Source: Burkholderia savannae (GTDB lineage: Bacteria; Pseudomonadota; Gammaproteobacteria; Burkholderiales; Burkholderiaceae). Taken from it: a stretch of DNA of 64,000 nucleotides. Location: contig NZ_CP013418.1 of assembly GCF_001524445.2 (NCBI RefSeq), forward strand, positions 1,426,001-1,490,000. Direction: 5' to 3'. Shown piece after piece: positions 56,135-64,000 of the stretch (positions are counted from its first letter, which is position 1; each line of letters starts with the position of its first letter). The position numbers were made by a program, and so were the translations under genes. The notes under the pieces were generated by a model, which saw only the letters and a list, made by a program, of their open reading frames with translations, was not told the origin of the DNA and did no database searches.

Positions 56135-57289
56135 ATGAAATCGACGCCTTCAATCGACACCGCGCAACTGGCGCGCCCCCCGGCCGGCAAACCGTCCGGA
56201 ACGAACGAGTTCGTCCGCATCGAGAACGTCGTGAAGAAATTCGGAGACAGCACCGCCGTCGACAACGTCAGCCTGTCGATCGCGAAGAACGAGCTGTTCG
56301 CGCTGCTCGGCAGCTCCGGCTGCGGCAAGTCCACGCTGCTGCGGATGCTCGCCGGGCTGGAGACGGCGACGTCCGGGCGCATCTTCGTCGACGGCGAGGA
56401 TCTCGCGACCCTGCCGCCGTATCGCCGCCCCGTGAACATGATGTTCCAGTCGTACGCGCTGTTTCCGCACATGACGGTCGAGTCGAACGTCGCGTTCGGC
56501 CTGAAGCAGGAAGGCACGCCCAAGCACGAGATCCGCGAGCGCGTCGCCGATGCGCTGCACCTCGTGCAGATGAGCCGTTACGCGCAGCGCAAGCCGCATC
56601 AGCTGTCGGGCGGCCAGCAGCAGCGCGTCGCGCTCGCGCGCTCGCTCGTCAAGCGCCCGAAGCTGCTGCTGCTCGACGAGCCGATGTCCGCGCTCGACAA
56701 GAAGATCCGCCAGAAGACGCAGCTCGAGCTCGTCAACATCATCGAGAAGGTCGACGTGACCTGCGTGATGGTCACGCACGATCAGGAAGAAGCGATGACG
56801 ATGGCGAGCCGCCTCGCGGTGATGAGCGAAGGCCGGATCGTGCAGATCGGCACGCCGAGCGCGGTCTACGAATTCCCGAACAGCCGCTTCTCGGCCGAAT
56901 TCATCGGCTCGACGAATCTGTTCGAGGGCGTCGTCGTCGAGGACGAGCCCGATCACATCTTCGTCGAGAGCGAGGACCTGGAGGCGCGGATGTACGTGAG
57001 CCACGGCGTCACGGGGCCGCTCGGCATGCCGGTCGGCATCTCGGTGCGGCCCGAGCGCGTGCGCGTGTCGCGCGAGCGACCGAGCGCGCCGCACAACTGG
57101 GCGCGCGGCGTCGTCACCGACGTCGCGTACATGGGCAGCTATTCGCTGTACCACGTGCGCCTGCCGAGCGGCAAGACCGTCGTGTCCAATCTTTCGAGCT
57201 CGCACCTGATGCAGGAAGGTGCGCCCGCCTACAACGACGACGTGTTCGTCTCCTGGTCGCCCGCAAGCGGCGTGGTGCTGACGCAATGA
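56135..57289 (+). CDS. potG: Polyamine ABC transporter ATPase
   Basis: A 384-residue ATPase of the PotA/PotG type. It has Walker A GSSGCGKST, Q-loop MFQSYALFPHMTVE, signature LSGGQQQR, Walker B LLLLDEPMSALD and H-loop VTHDQEE. A C-terminal TOBE domain (about 300-380) is typical of the family. ATG 56135 is preferred because AGGATGG lies upstream; the longer frame from 56078 adds a non-conserved leader. The stop overlaps the potH start as ATGA. Confidence 0.94.
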   Translation: MKSTPSIDTAQLARPPAGKPSGTNEFVRIENVVKKFGDSTAVDNVSLSIAKNELFALLGSSGCGKSTLLRMLAGLETATSGRIFVDGEDLATLPPYRRPVNMMFQSYALFPHMTVESNVAFGLKQEGTPKHEIRERVADALHLVQMSRYAQRKPHQLSGGQQQRVALARSLVKRPKLLLLDEPMSALDKKIRQKTQLELVNIIEKVDVTCVMVTHDQEEAMTMASRLAVMSEGRIVQIGTPSAVYEFPNSRFSAEFIGSTNLFEGVVVEDEPDHIFVESEDLEARMYVSHGVTGPLGMPVGISVRPERVRVSRERPSAPHNWARGVVTDVAYMGSYSLYHVRLPSGKTVVSNLSSSHLMQEGAPAYNDDVFVSWSPASGVVLTQ

Positions 57290-58278
57290 GAACCTCTCCC
57301 TTTTCCTCTCCCTCTTCCTCGCTCGCGGCGGCCTCCTGCGCCGCCCGAAGCGCGTCGCCCGCGCGCGCGCTCGTCACGCGCATCGCGGCGCGCTTCAAGC
57401 CGTCCGGCCGCAGCGTCGCGATCGGCGTGCCGTTCCTCTGGCTCACGCTGTTCTTCGCGCTGCCGTTCGTGCTCGTGCTGAAGATCAGCTTCGCCGATCA
57501 GGTGATGGGCATCCCGCCGTACACCGCGCTGATGAGCGTCAAGGACGGCGCGGTGCAGTTCGCGCTGCAGCTCGGCCATTACGCGTTCCTGCTGCAAGAC
57601 AGCCTCTATGTCGCGACCTACGTCAGCTCGCTGAAGATGGCCGCGGTGTCCACGCTGTTCTGCCTGCTGATCGGCTATCCGATGGCGTACTACATCGCGC
57701 GCTCCGCGCCCGCGACGCGCAACCTGCTGATGATGGGCGTGATGCTGCCGTTCTGGACATCGTTCCTGATCCGCGTCTACGCATGGATCGGCATCCTGAA
57801 GGACGACGGCCTGCTGAACCACGCGCTGATCGCGATCGGCCTGATTCACTCGCCGCTGCGCCTCTATCACACCGATGCGGGCGTCTACATCGGGATGGTC
57901 TATTCGTACCTGCCGTTCATGGTGATGCCGCTCTACGCGCACCTCGTGAAGATGGACCTGACGCTGCTCGAGGCCGCATACGACCTCGGCGCGAAGCCCT
58001 GGGTCGCGTTCACGCAAATCACGCTGCCGCTGTCGAAGAACGGAATCATCGCGGGCAGCCTGCTCGTGTTCATTCCGGCCGTCGGCGAATACGTGATTCC
58101 GGAACTGCTCGGCGGCGCCGACACGCTGATGATCGGCCGAGTGATGTGGGACGAGTTCTTCAACAACATGGACTGGCCGATGGCCTCCGCGGTGACGGTC
58201 GCGATGGTGCTGCTGCTCCTCGTGCCGATGGCCGTGTTCCAGTACTACCAGGTGAAGGAACTGGGGGACGCGAAATGA
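57286..58278 (+). CDS. potH: Polyamine ABC transporter permease, PotH
   Basis: A 330-residue inner-membrane permease. A Ser/Ala/Arg-rich N-terminal tail of ~40 residues precedes six helices (VPFLWLTLFFALPFVLVLKI first). The EAA loop is EAAYDLGAKPWVAFTQITLPLSKNGI. It pairs with PotI. The gene overlaps potG and potI by ATGA at both ends, so the three are tightly coupled. Confidence 0.94.
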   Translation: MRTSPFSSPSSSLAAASCAARSASPARALVTRIAARFKPSGRSVAIGVPFLWLTLFFALPFVLVLKISFADQVMGIPPYTALMSVKDGAVQFALQLGHYAFLLQDSLYVATYVSSLKMAAVSTLFCLLIGYPMAYYIARSAPATRNLLMMGVMLPFWTSFLIRVYAWIGILKDDGLLNHALIAIGLIHSPLRLYHTDAGVYIGMVYSYLPFMVMPLYAHLVKMDLTLLEAAYDLGAKPWVAFTQITLPLSKNGIIAGSLLVFIPAVGEYVIPELLGGADTLMIGRVMWDEFFNNMDWPMASAVTVAMVLLLLVPMAVFQYYQVKELGDAK

Positions 58279-59204
58279 TCAAGCCCAACAAGCCGCTTTC
58301 CGCCGGCGTGCTGACGCTCGGCTTCCTGTTCCTGTACATCCCGATCGCGAGCCTCGTCGTCTATTCGTTCAACGAATCGAAGCTCGTCACCGTCTGGTCC
58401 GGCTTCTCGCTGAAGTGGTACGCGGCGCTGTTGCAGGACGACGAGCTGCTGACGAGCGCGTGGCTGTCGCTGAAGATCGGCCTGTTGACCGCGTTCGCGT
58501 CGGTATTCATCGGCACGTGGGCGGGCTTCGTGCTCGCGCGCTTCGGACGCTTTCGCGGCTTCACGCTCTACACCGGGATGATCAACGCGCCGCTCGTGAT
58601 TCCCGAGGTGATCCAGGGCATCTCGCTGCTGCTGCTGTTCGTCGCGCTCGAGCAGATGCTCGGCTGGCCGAAGGGCCGCGGAATGGTGACGATCTGGATC
58701 GGCCACGTGATGCTGTGTGTGTCGTACGTCGCGATCATCGTGCAGTCGCGGGTCAAGGAGCTGAACAAGTCGCTCGAAGAAGCGGCGCTCGATCTCGGCG
58801 CGACGCCGCTCAAGGTGTTCTTCGTGATCACGCTGCCGCTGATCTCGCAGGCGCTGCTGTCCGGCTGGCTGCTGTCGTTCACGCTGTCGATCGACGATCT
58901 CGTGCTGTCCGCGTTCCTGTCCGGCCCCGGCTCGACGACGCTGCCGCTCGTCGTGTTCTCGCGCGTGCGCCTCGGCCTCAATCCCGAAATGAACGCGCTG
59001 GCGACGCTCTTCATCACCGCCGTCACGATCGGCGTGATCCTCGTCAACCAGATGATGCTGAGCCGCGAGCGCCGGCGCGAGCGCGACATGCGTCTTGCGT
59101 TCGCGCAGCCCGCGCCGTCCGACGCCGCCGAATCCGACGCGCCCGGCAGCGCGCCGCGCGCACCGCAAACCGCCGCGACGAGAAAGTCGCTCGGCACAGC
59201 CTGA
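58275..59204 (+). CDS. potI: Polyamine ABC transporter permease, PotI
   Basis: A 309-residue permease with about six helices, the EAA loop EAALDLGATPLKVFFVITLPL, and the conserved FTLSIDDLVLSAFLSGPGSTTLP block of PotC/PotI. The last ~45 residues form a hydrophilic Ala/Pro/Arg tail. ATG 58275 overlaps the potH stop. The DUF3138 gene follows 65 bp later. Confidence 0.94.
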   Translation: MIKPNKPLSAGVLTLGFLFLYIPIASLVVYSFNESKLVTVWSGFSLKWYAALLQDDELLTSAWLSLKIGLLTAFASVFIGTWAGFVLARFGRFRGFTLYTGMINAPLVIPEVIQGISLLLLFVALEQMLGWPKGRGMVTIWIGHVMLCVSYVAIIVQSRVKELNKSLEEAALDLGATPLKVFFVITLPLISQALLSGWLLSFTLSIDDLVLSAFLSGPGSTTLPLVVFSRVRLGLNPEMNALATLFITAVTIGVILVNQMMLSRERRRERDMRLAFAQPAPSDAAESDAPGSAPRAPQTAATRKSLGTA

Positions 59205-59269
59205 CGCCGCCCCGATCGCCCGAACGAGCACCGAAGTCCTTCGCAATACGATCAATCAGGAGAATTTGC

Positions 59270-60844
59270 ATGAGAAAGAAGTTAATCTGTCTGCTCGTGG
59301 CCGGGTCGCTTCCCGGCTTCGCCGGCGCCGCATCGACGAGCGCGCAGATCAAGGCGCTGCAGGCGCAGCTGAACGCACTGCAGGCGCAGGTGAAGGAGCT
59401 GCGGTCCGCGCTCGCATCGCAAAACGGCGCTGCGGGCGGCGGCGCTGCGGGCAAGGGTGCGGCAGCCGCGACGGCCGCCGCGCCTGTCGACGAATCGTCG
59501 CCGGACTACGGCCGCGCACCCGCCGCGCTGACGAACGACGACGTCACGCAGATGAAGCAGCAGATCGCGAATCAGCAACTGAAGGTCGATTCGCTGACCG
59601 ACGCGGCGAACACGGGGCCGATCGCGGGCCTGTCGGTGACGGGCTACATCGATCCGACCTACGTGTTCAACCGCGCGGCGAGCACGTCGTCGTTCCTGTT
59701 CGCGAACCACGAGAGCAACTACAACTACTTCAACAGCACGTTCGGCGATCTGTATCTCGACATCAAGAAGACGTTCGGCGTCGGCCCGATGGCGCCGTCG
59801 GCCGAGATCACGCTGATGCCGAACCGCGGCAACGGCATCACGCTCTTGCAGAACTCGCGCGGCAACATCGGCAACAACATCCTCAACACCGCGGTCGTCA
59901 ACGTGCCGCTCAGCGCGACGACGACGCTCGTCGCGGGCCTCGTGCCGAGCTTCGGCGGCTACGAGGTGCAGCAGTCGAACCAGATGCTCACGCTCACGCA
60001 CAACCTGCTGTACGACTTCTCCGATCCGGGCAGCTACATCGGCATCGGCGCGAACTACACGAAGGGCAACTGGGCGTGGAAGTTCCTGCTCGGCAACGAG
60101 CAGTACCGCACGTACGGCTCGGTCACGCAGACGGGCACGAACGCGCTCGGCGATCCGATCACGACGAGCAACAAGGTGCCGACGTTCACCGCGCGCGTCG
60201 ACTACACGTGGTCGAGCGCGCTCGATCTCGGCGGCTCGTTCAACGTCGGGCGACAGACGCTCGGCAGCGCGACGACGCAGTCGGGCGCGATCGTCTACGG
60301 TCCGGGCGGCCAGGCGTCGAGCCCGTACGGCGCGTTCTTCTTCGCGGAAGCGGACGCCACCTATACGCTCGCCGACATTCAGTACAACGCGGAAATCGAC
60401 TACGGCCAGCAACAGCACGCCGCGTTCAACGGCGGCCGCGCGCAGTGGTACGGGTTGTCGCTGCTCGCGCACCGCAAGTTCAACGTGCCGGTGCTCGGCC
60501 GGATGGGCGCGACGGTGCGCTACGACTTCCTCGCGAACAGCAAGAACGGCGGCGGCGGCGGCGGGATCGCGCTCAACGGCAACGGGATGGATACCGCGGA
60601 CGGCTTCGGCATCGACGCGGACTGCCTCGCGACGTCGAAGGCGAACGGCGGCCTCGGATTCGAGTGCAAGGGCGCGAACCGGCAGGACGTCGCACTCGAT
60701 CTGCTGTTCTATCCGACCCAGCAGATCACCGTGAAGGTCGAATACCGGCACGACTGGGCGAACAACAAGGTGTTCCTGCGCAACGACGGCTCGTACAGCA
60801 AGTCCAACGATCTGCTCGCGACGCAGTTCATCTATTCGTTCTGA
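59270..60844 (+). CDS. DUF3138 outer-membrane protein, probable beta-barrel
   Basis: A 524-residue exported protein. Residues 1-20 are a signal peptide (LLVAGSLPGFAGA). Residues about 24-50 form a short coiled coil (QIKALQAQLNALQAQVKEL) like that of trimeric porins, followed by a Gly/Ala/Pro linker. The rest is alternating aromatic beta strands ending in ...FIYSF, the C-terminal Phe signal for the Bam complex. It matches the DUF3138 family of Burkholderiales. Its place inside the polyamine operon suggests an outer-membrane channel for putrescine or related amines, but that is untested. CAGGAGA precedes the ATG. Confidence 0.85.
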   Translation: MRKKLICLLVAGSLPGFAGAASTSAQIKALQAQLNALQAQVKELRSALASQNGAAGGGAAGKGAAAATAAAPVDESSPDYGRAPAALTNDDVTQMKQQIANQQLKVDSLTDAANTGPIAGLSVTGYIDPTYVFNRAASTSSFLFANHESNYNYFNSTFGDLYLDIKKTFGVGPMAPSAEITLMPNRGNGITLLQNSRGNIGNNILNTAVVNVPLSATTTLVAGLVPSFGGYEVQQSNQMLTLTHNLLYDFSDPGSYIGIGANYTKGNWAWKFLLGNEQYRTYGSVTQTGTNALGDPITTSNKVPTFTARVDYTWSSALDLGGSFNVGRQTLGSATTQSGAIVYGPGGQASSPYGAFFFAEADATYTLADIQYNAEIDYGQQQHAAFNGGRAQWYGLSLLAHRKFNVPVLGRMGATVRYDFLANSKNGGGGGGIALNGNGMDTADGFGIDADCLATSKANGGLGFECKGANRQDVALDLLFYPTQQITVKVEYRHDWANNKVFLRNDGSYSKSNDLLATQFIYSF

Positions 60845-60902
60845 CGCCGACGGCGCGACGGCGGGCGGCGTGCCGCACGCCCGTTCGCGCCGCATCCCGT
60901 TT

Positions 60903-60951
60903 TCCGTATCGCATATTGCCGCATATTGCATATCGCGCATCGCATATCGCG
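60903..60951. repeat. Short imperfect GCATAT/GCATCG repeats
   Basis: Several copies of GCATAT and related hexamers lie in an AT-richer patch between the DUF3138 and puuB genes. It is a local AT island that may hold a promoter for puuB; no consensus is clear. Confidence 0.4.
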
Positions 60952-61002
60952 GCCGCATGACCCCGCGATGCGCCGATGCCGATCGACTTCCACCATTTGC
61001 CC

Positions 61003-62307
61003 ATGACCGACACCTTCTCCCGCCGAGCCGAAGCGCTCGCACGCCGCTCGTACTACGAAGCCACCGCCGCCCGTCCCGACGACGACCCGACGCTCGACGG
61101 CACGCTCGACGTCGACGTCTGCGTGATCGGCGCCGGCTTCGCCGGCCTGTCGACCGCACTCGACTGCCGCGCGCGCGGCCTGTCGGTGGCCGTGCTCGAT
61201 GCGTACCGGCCGGGCTGGGGCGCGTCGGGCAGAAACGGCGGGCAGATGATCGCGGGTTTCGCGAAGGACGGCGAAATCGAGCGCCAGCTCGGCATCGACG
61301 GCGCGCGCGGCGCATGGGCGCTGTCGCTCGACGCCGTCGCGCTCGTCGAAGAGCGCATCGCGCGCTACGGGATCGACTGCGACTTCACGCGCGGCTATCT
61401 CACGGTCGCGACGCATCCGCGCCGCGTGCCGGAACTGCGGCAATGGATGGACAGCGCGACGTCGCGCTGGGGCCACCCTTCGCTAGAATGGCTCGATGCC
61501 GATGCGATTCGCGCACGCATCGCGTCGCCGCGCTATGTCGCGGGCGTCCACGATCCGCTGTCCGGCCATCTGCATCCGCTCAAGTACTGCCTCGGTCTCG
61601 CCCAGGCGGCGCGCCGCGAAGGCGCGCTGCTGTTCTCGCACACGCCCGCGCTCGAAGTCGTGCGCGGCGCGCGGCCCGTCGTGCGCACGCAAGCGGGCGA
61701 GGTGCGCTGCCGCCACGTCGTCGCGTGCTGCAACGCGGGCCCGGGCGGCGTGCTGCCCGAGGCGACGGCCGCGCGCATCGCGCCGATCGCGTCGTACATC
61801 GTCGCGACCGAAGCGCTCGGCGCCGATCGTGCGAACGCGCTGATCCCGCGGCGCGAAGCGGTTTGCGACAACAATTTCTTTCTCGACTACTTCCGCTTGT
61901 CCGCCGACCACCGGATGCTGTTCGGCGGCCGCGCGAGCTCGTCGGGCGCATCGCCCGACTCGTTCGTCGACGCGATCCGCAGCCGGATGGTCGGCGCGTT
62001 CCCGCAGCTCGCCGACGTGCGCATCGAATTCGCGTGGGGCGGCTTCGTCGACGTGACGCGCAATCGCGCGCCGGACTTCGGCGCGATCGATCCGAACTAC
62101 TTCTACCTTCAGGGCTTCAGCGGCCACGGCGTCGCGCTGACCGGCATCGCTGGCCGCATCGTCGCGAACGCGATCGCGGGCGATACGCGCGCATTCGATC
62201 TGTTCGCACGCTTCAGGCATCGACGCTTTCCGGGTGGCCCCGCGTGGCGGCAGCCCGCGCTCGAACTGGGCATGCTGTACCACCGCGTGCGCGAGCTGCT
62301 GTTCTGA
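61003..62307 (+). CDS. puuB: Gamma-glutamylputrescine oxidoreductase (DAO-family FAD enzyme)
   Basis: A 434-residue flavoprotein. FAD-binding VCVIGAGFAGLSTALDC (about residues 38-54) is followed by RPGWGASGRNGGQMI, the PuuB/OrdL signature. The C-terminal YFYLQGFSGHGVALTGIAG completes the DAO fold. It oxidises gamma-glutamyl-putrescine to the aldehyde used by PuuC. ATG 61003 (MTDTFSRRAEAL) is used; ATG 60976 gives 443 residues. It is 158 bp downstream of the DUF3138 gene and closes the plus-strand arm of the locus. Confidence 0.91.
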   Translation: MTDTFSRRAEALARRSYYEATAARPDDDPTLDGTLDVDVCVIGAGFAGLSTALDCRARGLSVAVLDAYRPGWGASGRNGGQMIAGFAKDGEIERQLGIDGARGAWALSLDAVALVEERIARYGIDCDFTRGYLTVATHPRRVPELRQWMDSATSRWGHPSLEWLDADAIRARIASPRYVAGVHDPLSGHLHPLKYCLGLAQAARREGALLFSHTPALEVVRGARPVVRTQAGEVRCRHVVACCNAGPGGVLPEATAARIAPIASYIVATEALGADRANALIPRREAVCDNNFFLDYFRLSADHRMLFGGRASSSGASPDSFVDAIRSRMVGAFPQLADVRIEFAWGGFVDVTRNRAPDFGAIDPNYFYLQGFSGHGVALTGIAGRIVANAIAGDTRAFDLFARFRHRRFPGGPAWRQPALELGMLYHRVRELLF

Positions 62308-62493
62308 ACGCGCAATTCACCCGCCTTCGCCCGGCACGTTCGTCACTCGATTGCCACGATGCCGCAGGCAAGCGGCCGCTGCGCATGCATAAGACTCCGG
62401 GCGTTCGTTGCCTTCATGCATTCGATATTCGCGAGCGCGTTCTCCGTTTCAGCTCACTATGGAGAACGCCGCTCGAAGGCCCCTTCGATTCCG

Positions 62494-63336
62494 TCAAACG
62501 TTCCCGCCAAGCCCGATGGACTCGCGCTTCTCCATCTGAACGCAGAGCATCGTTTGGGCATGCTCGATCCCTTCTCGAACAGTCCTTGCAAAATCCCGAT
62601 GAAGGCGAAGCGAGTTGATAATTTTTTCAGCAATGCCGCCCGGAGTCGCGCATCGGCTCACATAGTTTTCGATTTCATCAGGATTCAAGCCTCGAGGCCT
62701 AACCCGTCTCGCCCAGTCGATCACTCCTGCCCATTCATCGAGCCCGTAATCTCCGGCGCACTTCAATATATCTCGATCGCTAACGGCCACCCTCATGAAT
62801 TCGCAGTACATCAATATGAACGGAAGGCACGTGCCAAGGACGGTAACCGGCTCGACCTGATTCTCGGATCGCACATTCAACGTATTCGCCACGACGGATT
62901 TCAATACTTTCCTCGCCGATTCACTCGCGTCGCCGCACGTCGCGCCAAGTGCCTGCCCGCTGGAAATCGTATCCGGCGCGCTTATGATCGCCCGGGCAAT
63001 CGAGCCCGGCCCACGCGCCGCATCGGACAATCTCGAAAGCGAAACGCCGGCCAGGAACGAGATGACTGTCTGCCCCTCCCTCAACTCGTAATCGGAAATC
63101 ATCCGGTAATCGATCGGTCGAACGGTGTAAAAGATCACATCGCAATTCTTCATCACCGCATTCACGTCTACAAGACGATCTTCGACTCCCGCCGCCGCAC
63201 TCGTCGCATGCGATTTTTGAGAACCACGATGTCCGAGCCAAACATTCCCACGGTCGAACCCGATATCGATCAAGCGCGACGCGAGAGCCACTCCCAGGTG
63301 CCCCGCACCGACAATTCCGATTCCTTGACTCGTCAT
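62494..63336 (-). CDS. Pyrroline-5-carboxylate-reductase-like NAD(P)-binding protein
   Basis: A 280-residue protein of the ProC fold. The Rossmann motif GIGIVGAGHLGVALASRL is at residues 5-22, followed by DVIFYTVRP and GQTVISFLAGVSLSRL, as in P5C reductases. The C-terminal helical half is divergent and the ProC signature is not clear, so the substrate may differ. The start is decided by a perfect GGAGGTGA (63348-63341 on the minus strand) seven bases before ATG 63336; the frame from 63381 would start upstream of it. Base composition is less GC-rich than all neighbours, which suggests later acquisition. It converges on puuB. Confidence 0.8.
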   Translation of the reverse strand: MTSQGIGIVGAGHLGVALASRLIDIGFDRGNVWLGHRGSQKSHATSAAAGVEDRLVDVNAVMKNCDVIFYTVRPIDYRMISDYELREGQTVISFLAGVSLSRLSDAARGPGSIARAIISAPDTISSGQALGATCGDASESARKVLKSVVANTLNVRSENQVEPVTVLGTCLPFILMYCEFMRVAVSDRDILKCAGDYGLDEWAGVIDWARRVRPRGLNPDEIENYVSRCATPGGIAEKIINSLRLHRDFARTVREGIEHAQTMLCVQMEKRESIGLGGNV

Positions 63337-63381
63337 CCCATCACCTCCGATAACCTTGGAAAGGTCAATTTGTTCTGTCAT

Positions 63382-64000
63382 TGGGCCAATCGGGAAATCT
63401 GAAAACGGCCTGCAGTCACCGTGCCGCGAACGAGCGGATGAACCCTGCGTCCGATGATTAATAGGCCCCGCGATAGCTAGGCATTAGACTCGGACACGTC
63501 GTTCGCCGCGCCACGCGCATCGCGGCATCGCGCTCATGAGCAGCAGGCCGAGCCGCCTCGGCGATCGAATCGTCATGGCGTGCCGCGTTTTTCAGGTCTC
63601 GCCATCGTTCGTCGCCATCGATCTCTCCCGGCGCAACTCGCATTGCATTGTTTCGATCGATTTCCAACATGGGCGCGCTATCCGGCTGCGGCACGCACCC
63701 GCCCCGGTAGCCGTCGAACCGAATCCGCACACTGATCCGCACCGCGCCGACCGGAAGCCCGAACTCGACGCGCCTCGTCGGCGTCTTGCTCGTACCGCGG
63801 CGTGACAGCATCGGCATGAGTTGCTATCCTAGTTCACGACCGACCGTCGGTCAATGAAATGTCGATGCCTCTGTCGATACACACCCGAACGACCAGGAAT
63901 GCAAATTTCGAGCGTATTCGAACCTTTGTTCGATTACGTTTGCACGCCACGTTTCAAGAAGCTTCGGCTGTCCGTTTCGTCAAGCCAACAACATGGGTAT
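63382..64000. other. Terminal region without a supported gene
   Basis: About 620 bp. Overlapping short frames exist on both strands at 63458-63817 but none shows a family signature. AT content rises after 63820, around a TetR-type operator at 63838-63852, so a promoter region for a gene beyond the window is likely. Confidence 0.5.
63838..63852. promoter_or_regulatory. TetR-type operator GACCGAC-C-GTCGGTC
   Basis: Perfect 7-bp arms around a single C. This is a common shape for TetR/AcrR-family repressor sites. The controlled gene is probably to the right of the window. Confidence 0.6.

Noticed and set aside
63458..63817. Small open frames on both strands at the right end
   Set aside because: They overlap each other, lack recognisable domains and have no convincing ribosome-binding site, so I could not support either.

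Overview
The window is high-GC DNA with uniform high-GC codon use and reads as chromosome 2 of a Burkholderia species of the pseudomallei group (pseudomallei / thailandensis / oklahomensis type). The strongest marker is a complete seven-gene hmq/hhq operon for 4-hydroxy-3-methyl-2-alkenylquinolines. I cannot fix the species from sequence reading alone. No rRNA, tRNA, CRISPR array, insertion sequence or prophage was seen.

Layout. 1-2 kb: a 7-bp tandem repeat and an MFS carboxylate-type transporter. 2.2-13.0 kb (minus strand): six contiguous genes built from circularly permuted ATP-grasp, alpha-E, transglutaminase-like and DUF2126 amidoligase-like domains. This is a predicted peptide-ligation system of unknown product. 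It holds an intact set and a partly degenerate set whose losses are complementary, and it is the best candidate here for an undescribed system. 13.6-14.9 kb: a nitroreductase and a Cys-rich protein behind a Fur-box-like site. 15.4-16.5 kb: a secreted AA10 lytic polysaccharide monooxygenase. 16.7-19.1 kb: ahpC-ahpF with a four-block OxyR site abutting a promoter. 19.4-19.7 kb: a MAPEG membrane protein. 20.1-31.8 kb (minus): hmqG-F-E-D-C-B-A. 31.8-33.0 kb: an AT-rich, gene-free upstream region. 33.0-35.5 kb: class II ribonucleotide reductase.

36.1-41.0 kb (minus): a tightly overlapped operon of an AhpD-like protein, an acyl-CoA-dehydrogenase-fold flavoprotein, and an SsuB/TauB-type ATPase with a repeat-encoded tail, followed by a Tat-exported binding protein and a permease. 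An AraC regulator lies just upstream. 42.5-44.5 kb: a second groES-groEL with a CIRCE element. 44.7-46.4 kb: a second AraC regulator and a small lipoprotein.

46.9-62.3 kb: a complete polyamine locus. On the minus strand are agmatinase, the PuuC dehydrogenase and a cupin-XRE regulator. Divergently on the plus strand are PuuD, PuuA, an SpuC-like aminotransferase, PotFGHI, a DUF3138 outer-membrane protein and PuuB. Together they would take up putrescine, make it from agmatine, and convert it by the gamma-glutamyl route to GABA, with transamination as a second route. 62.5-63.3 kb: a less GC-rich P5C-reductase-like gene. The window ends beside a TetR-type operator whose half-sites also occur in a palindrome upstream of hmqA.
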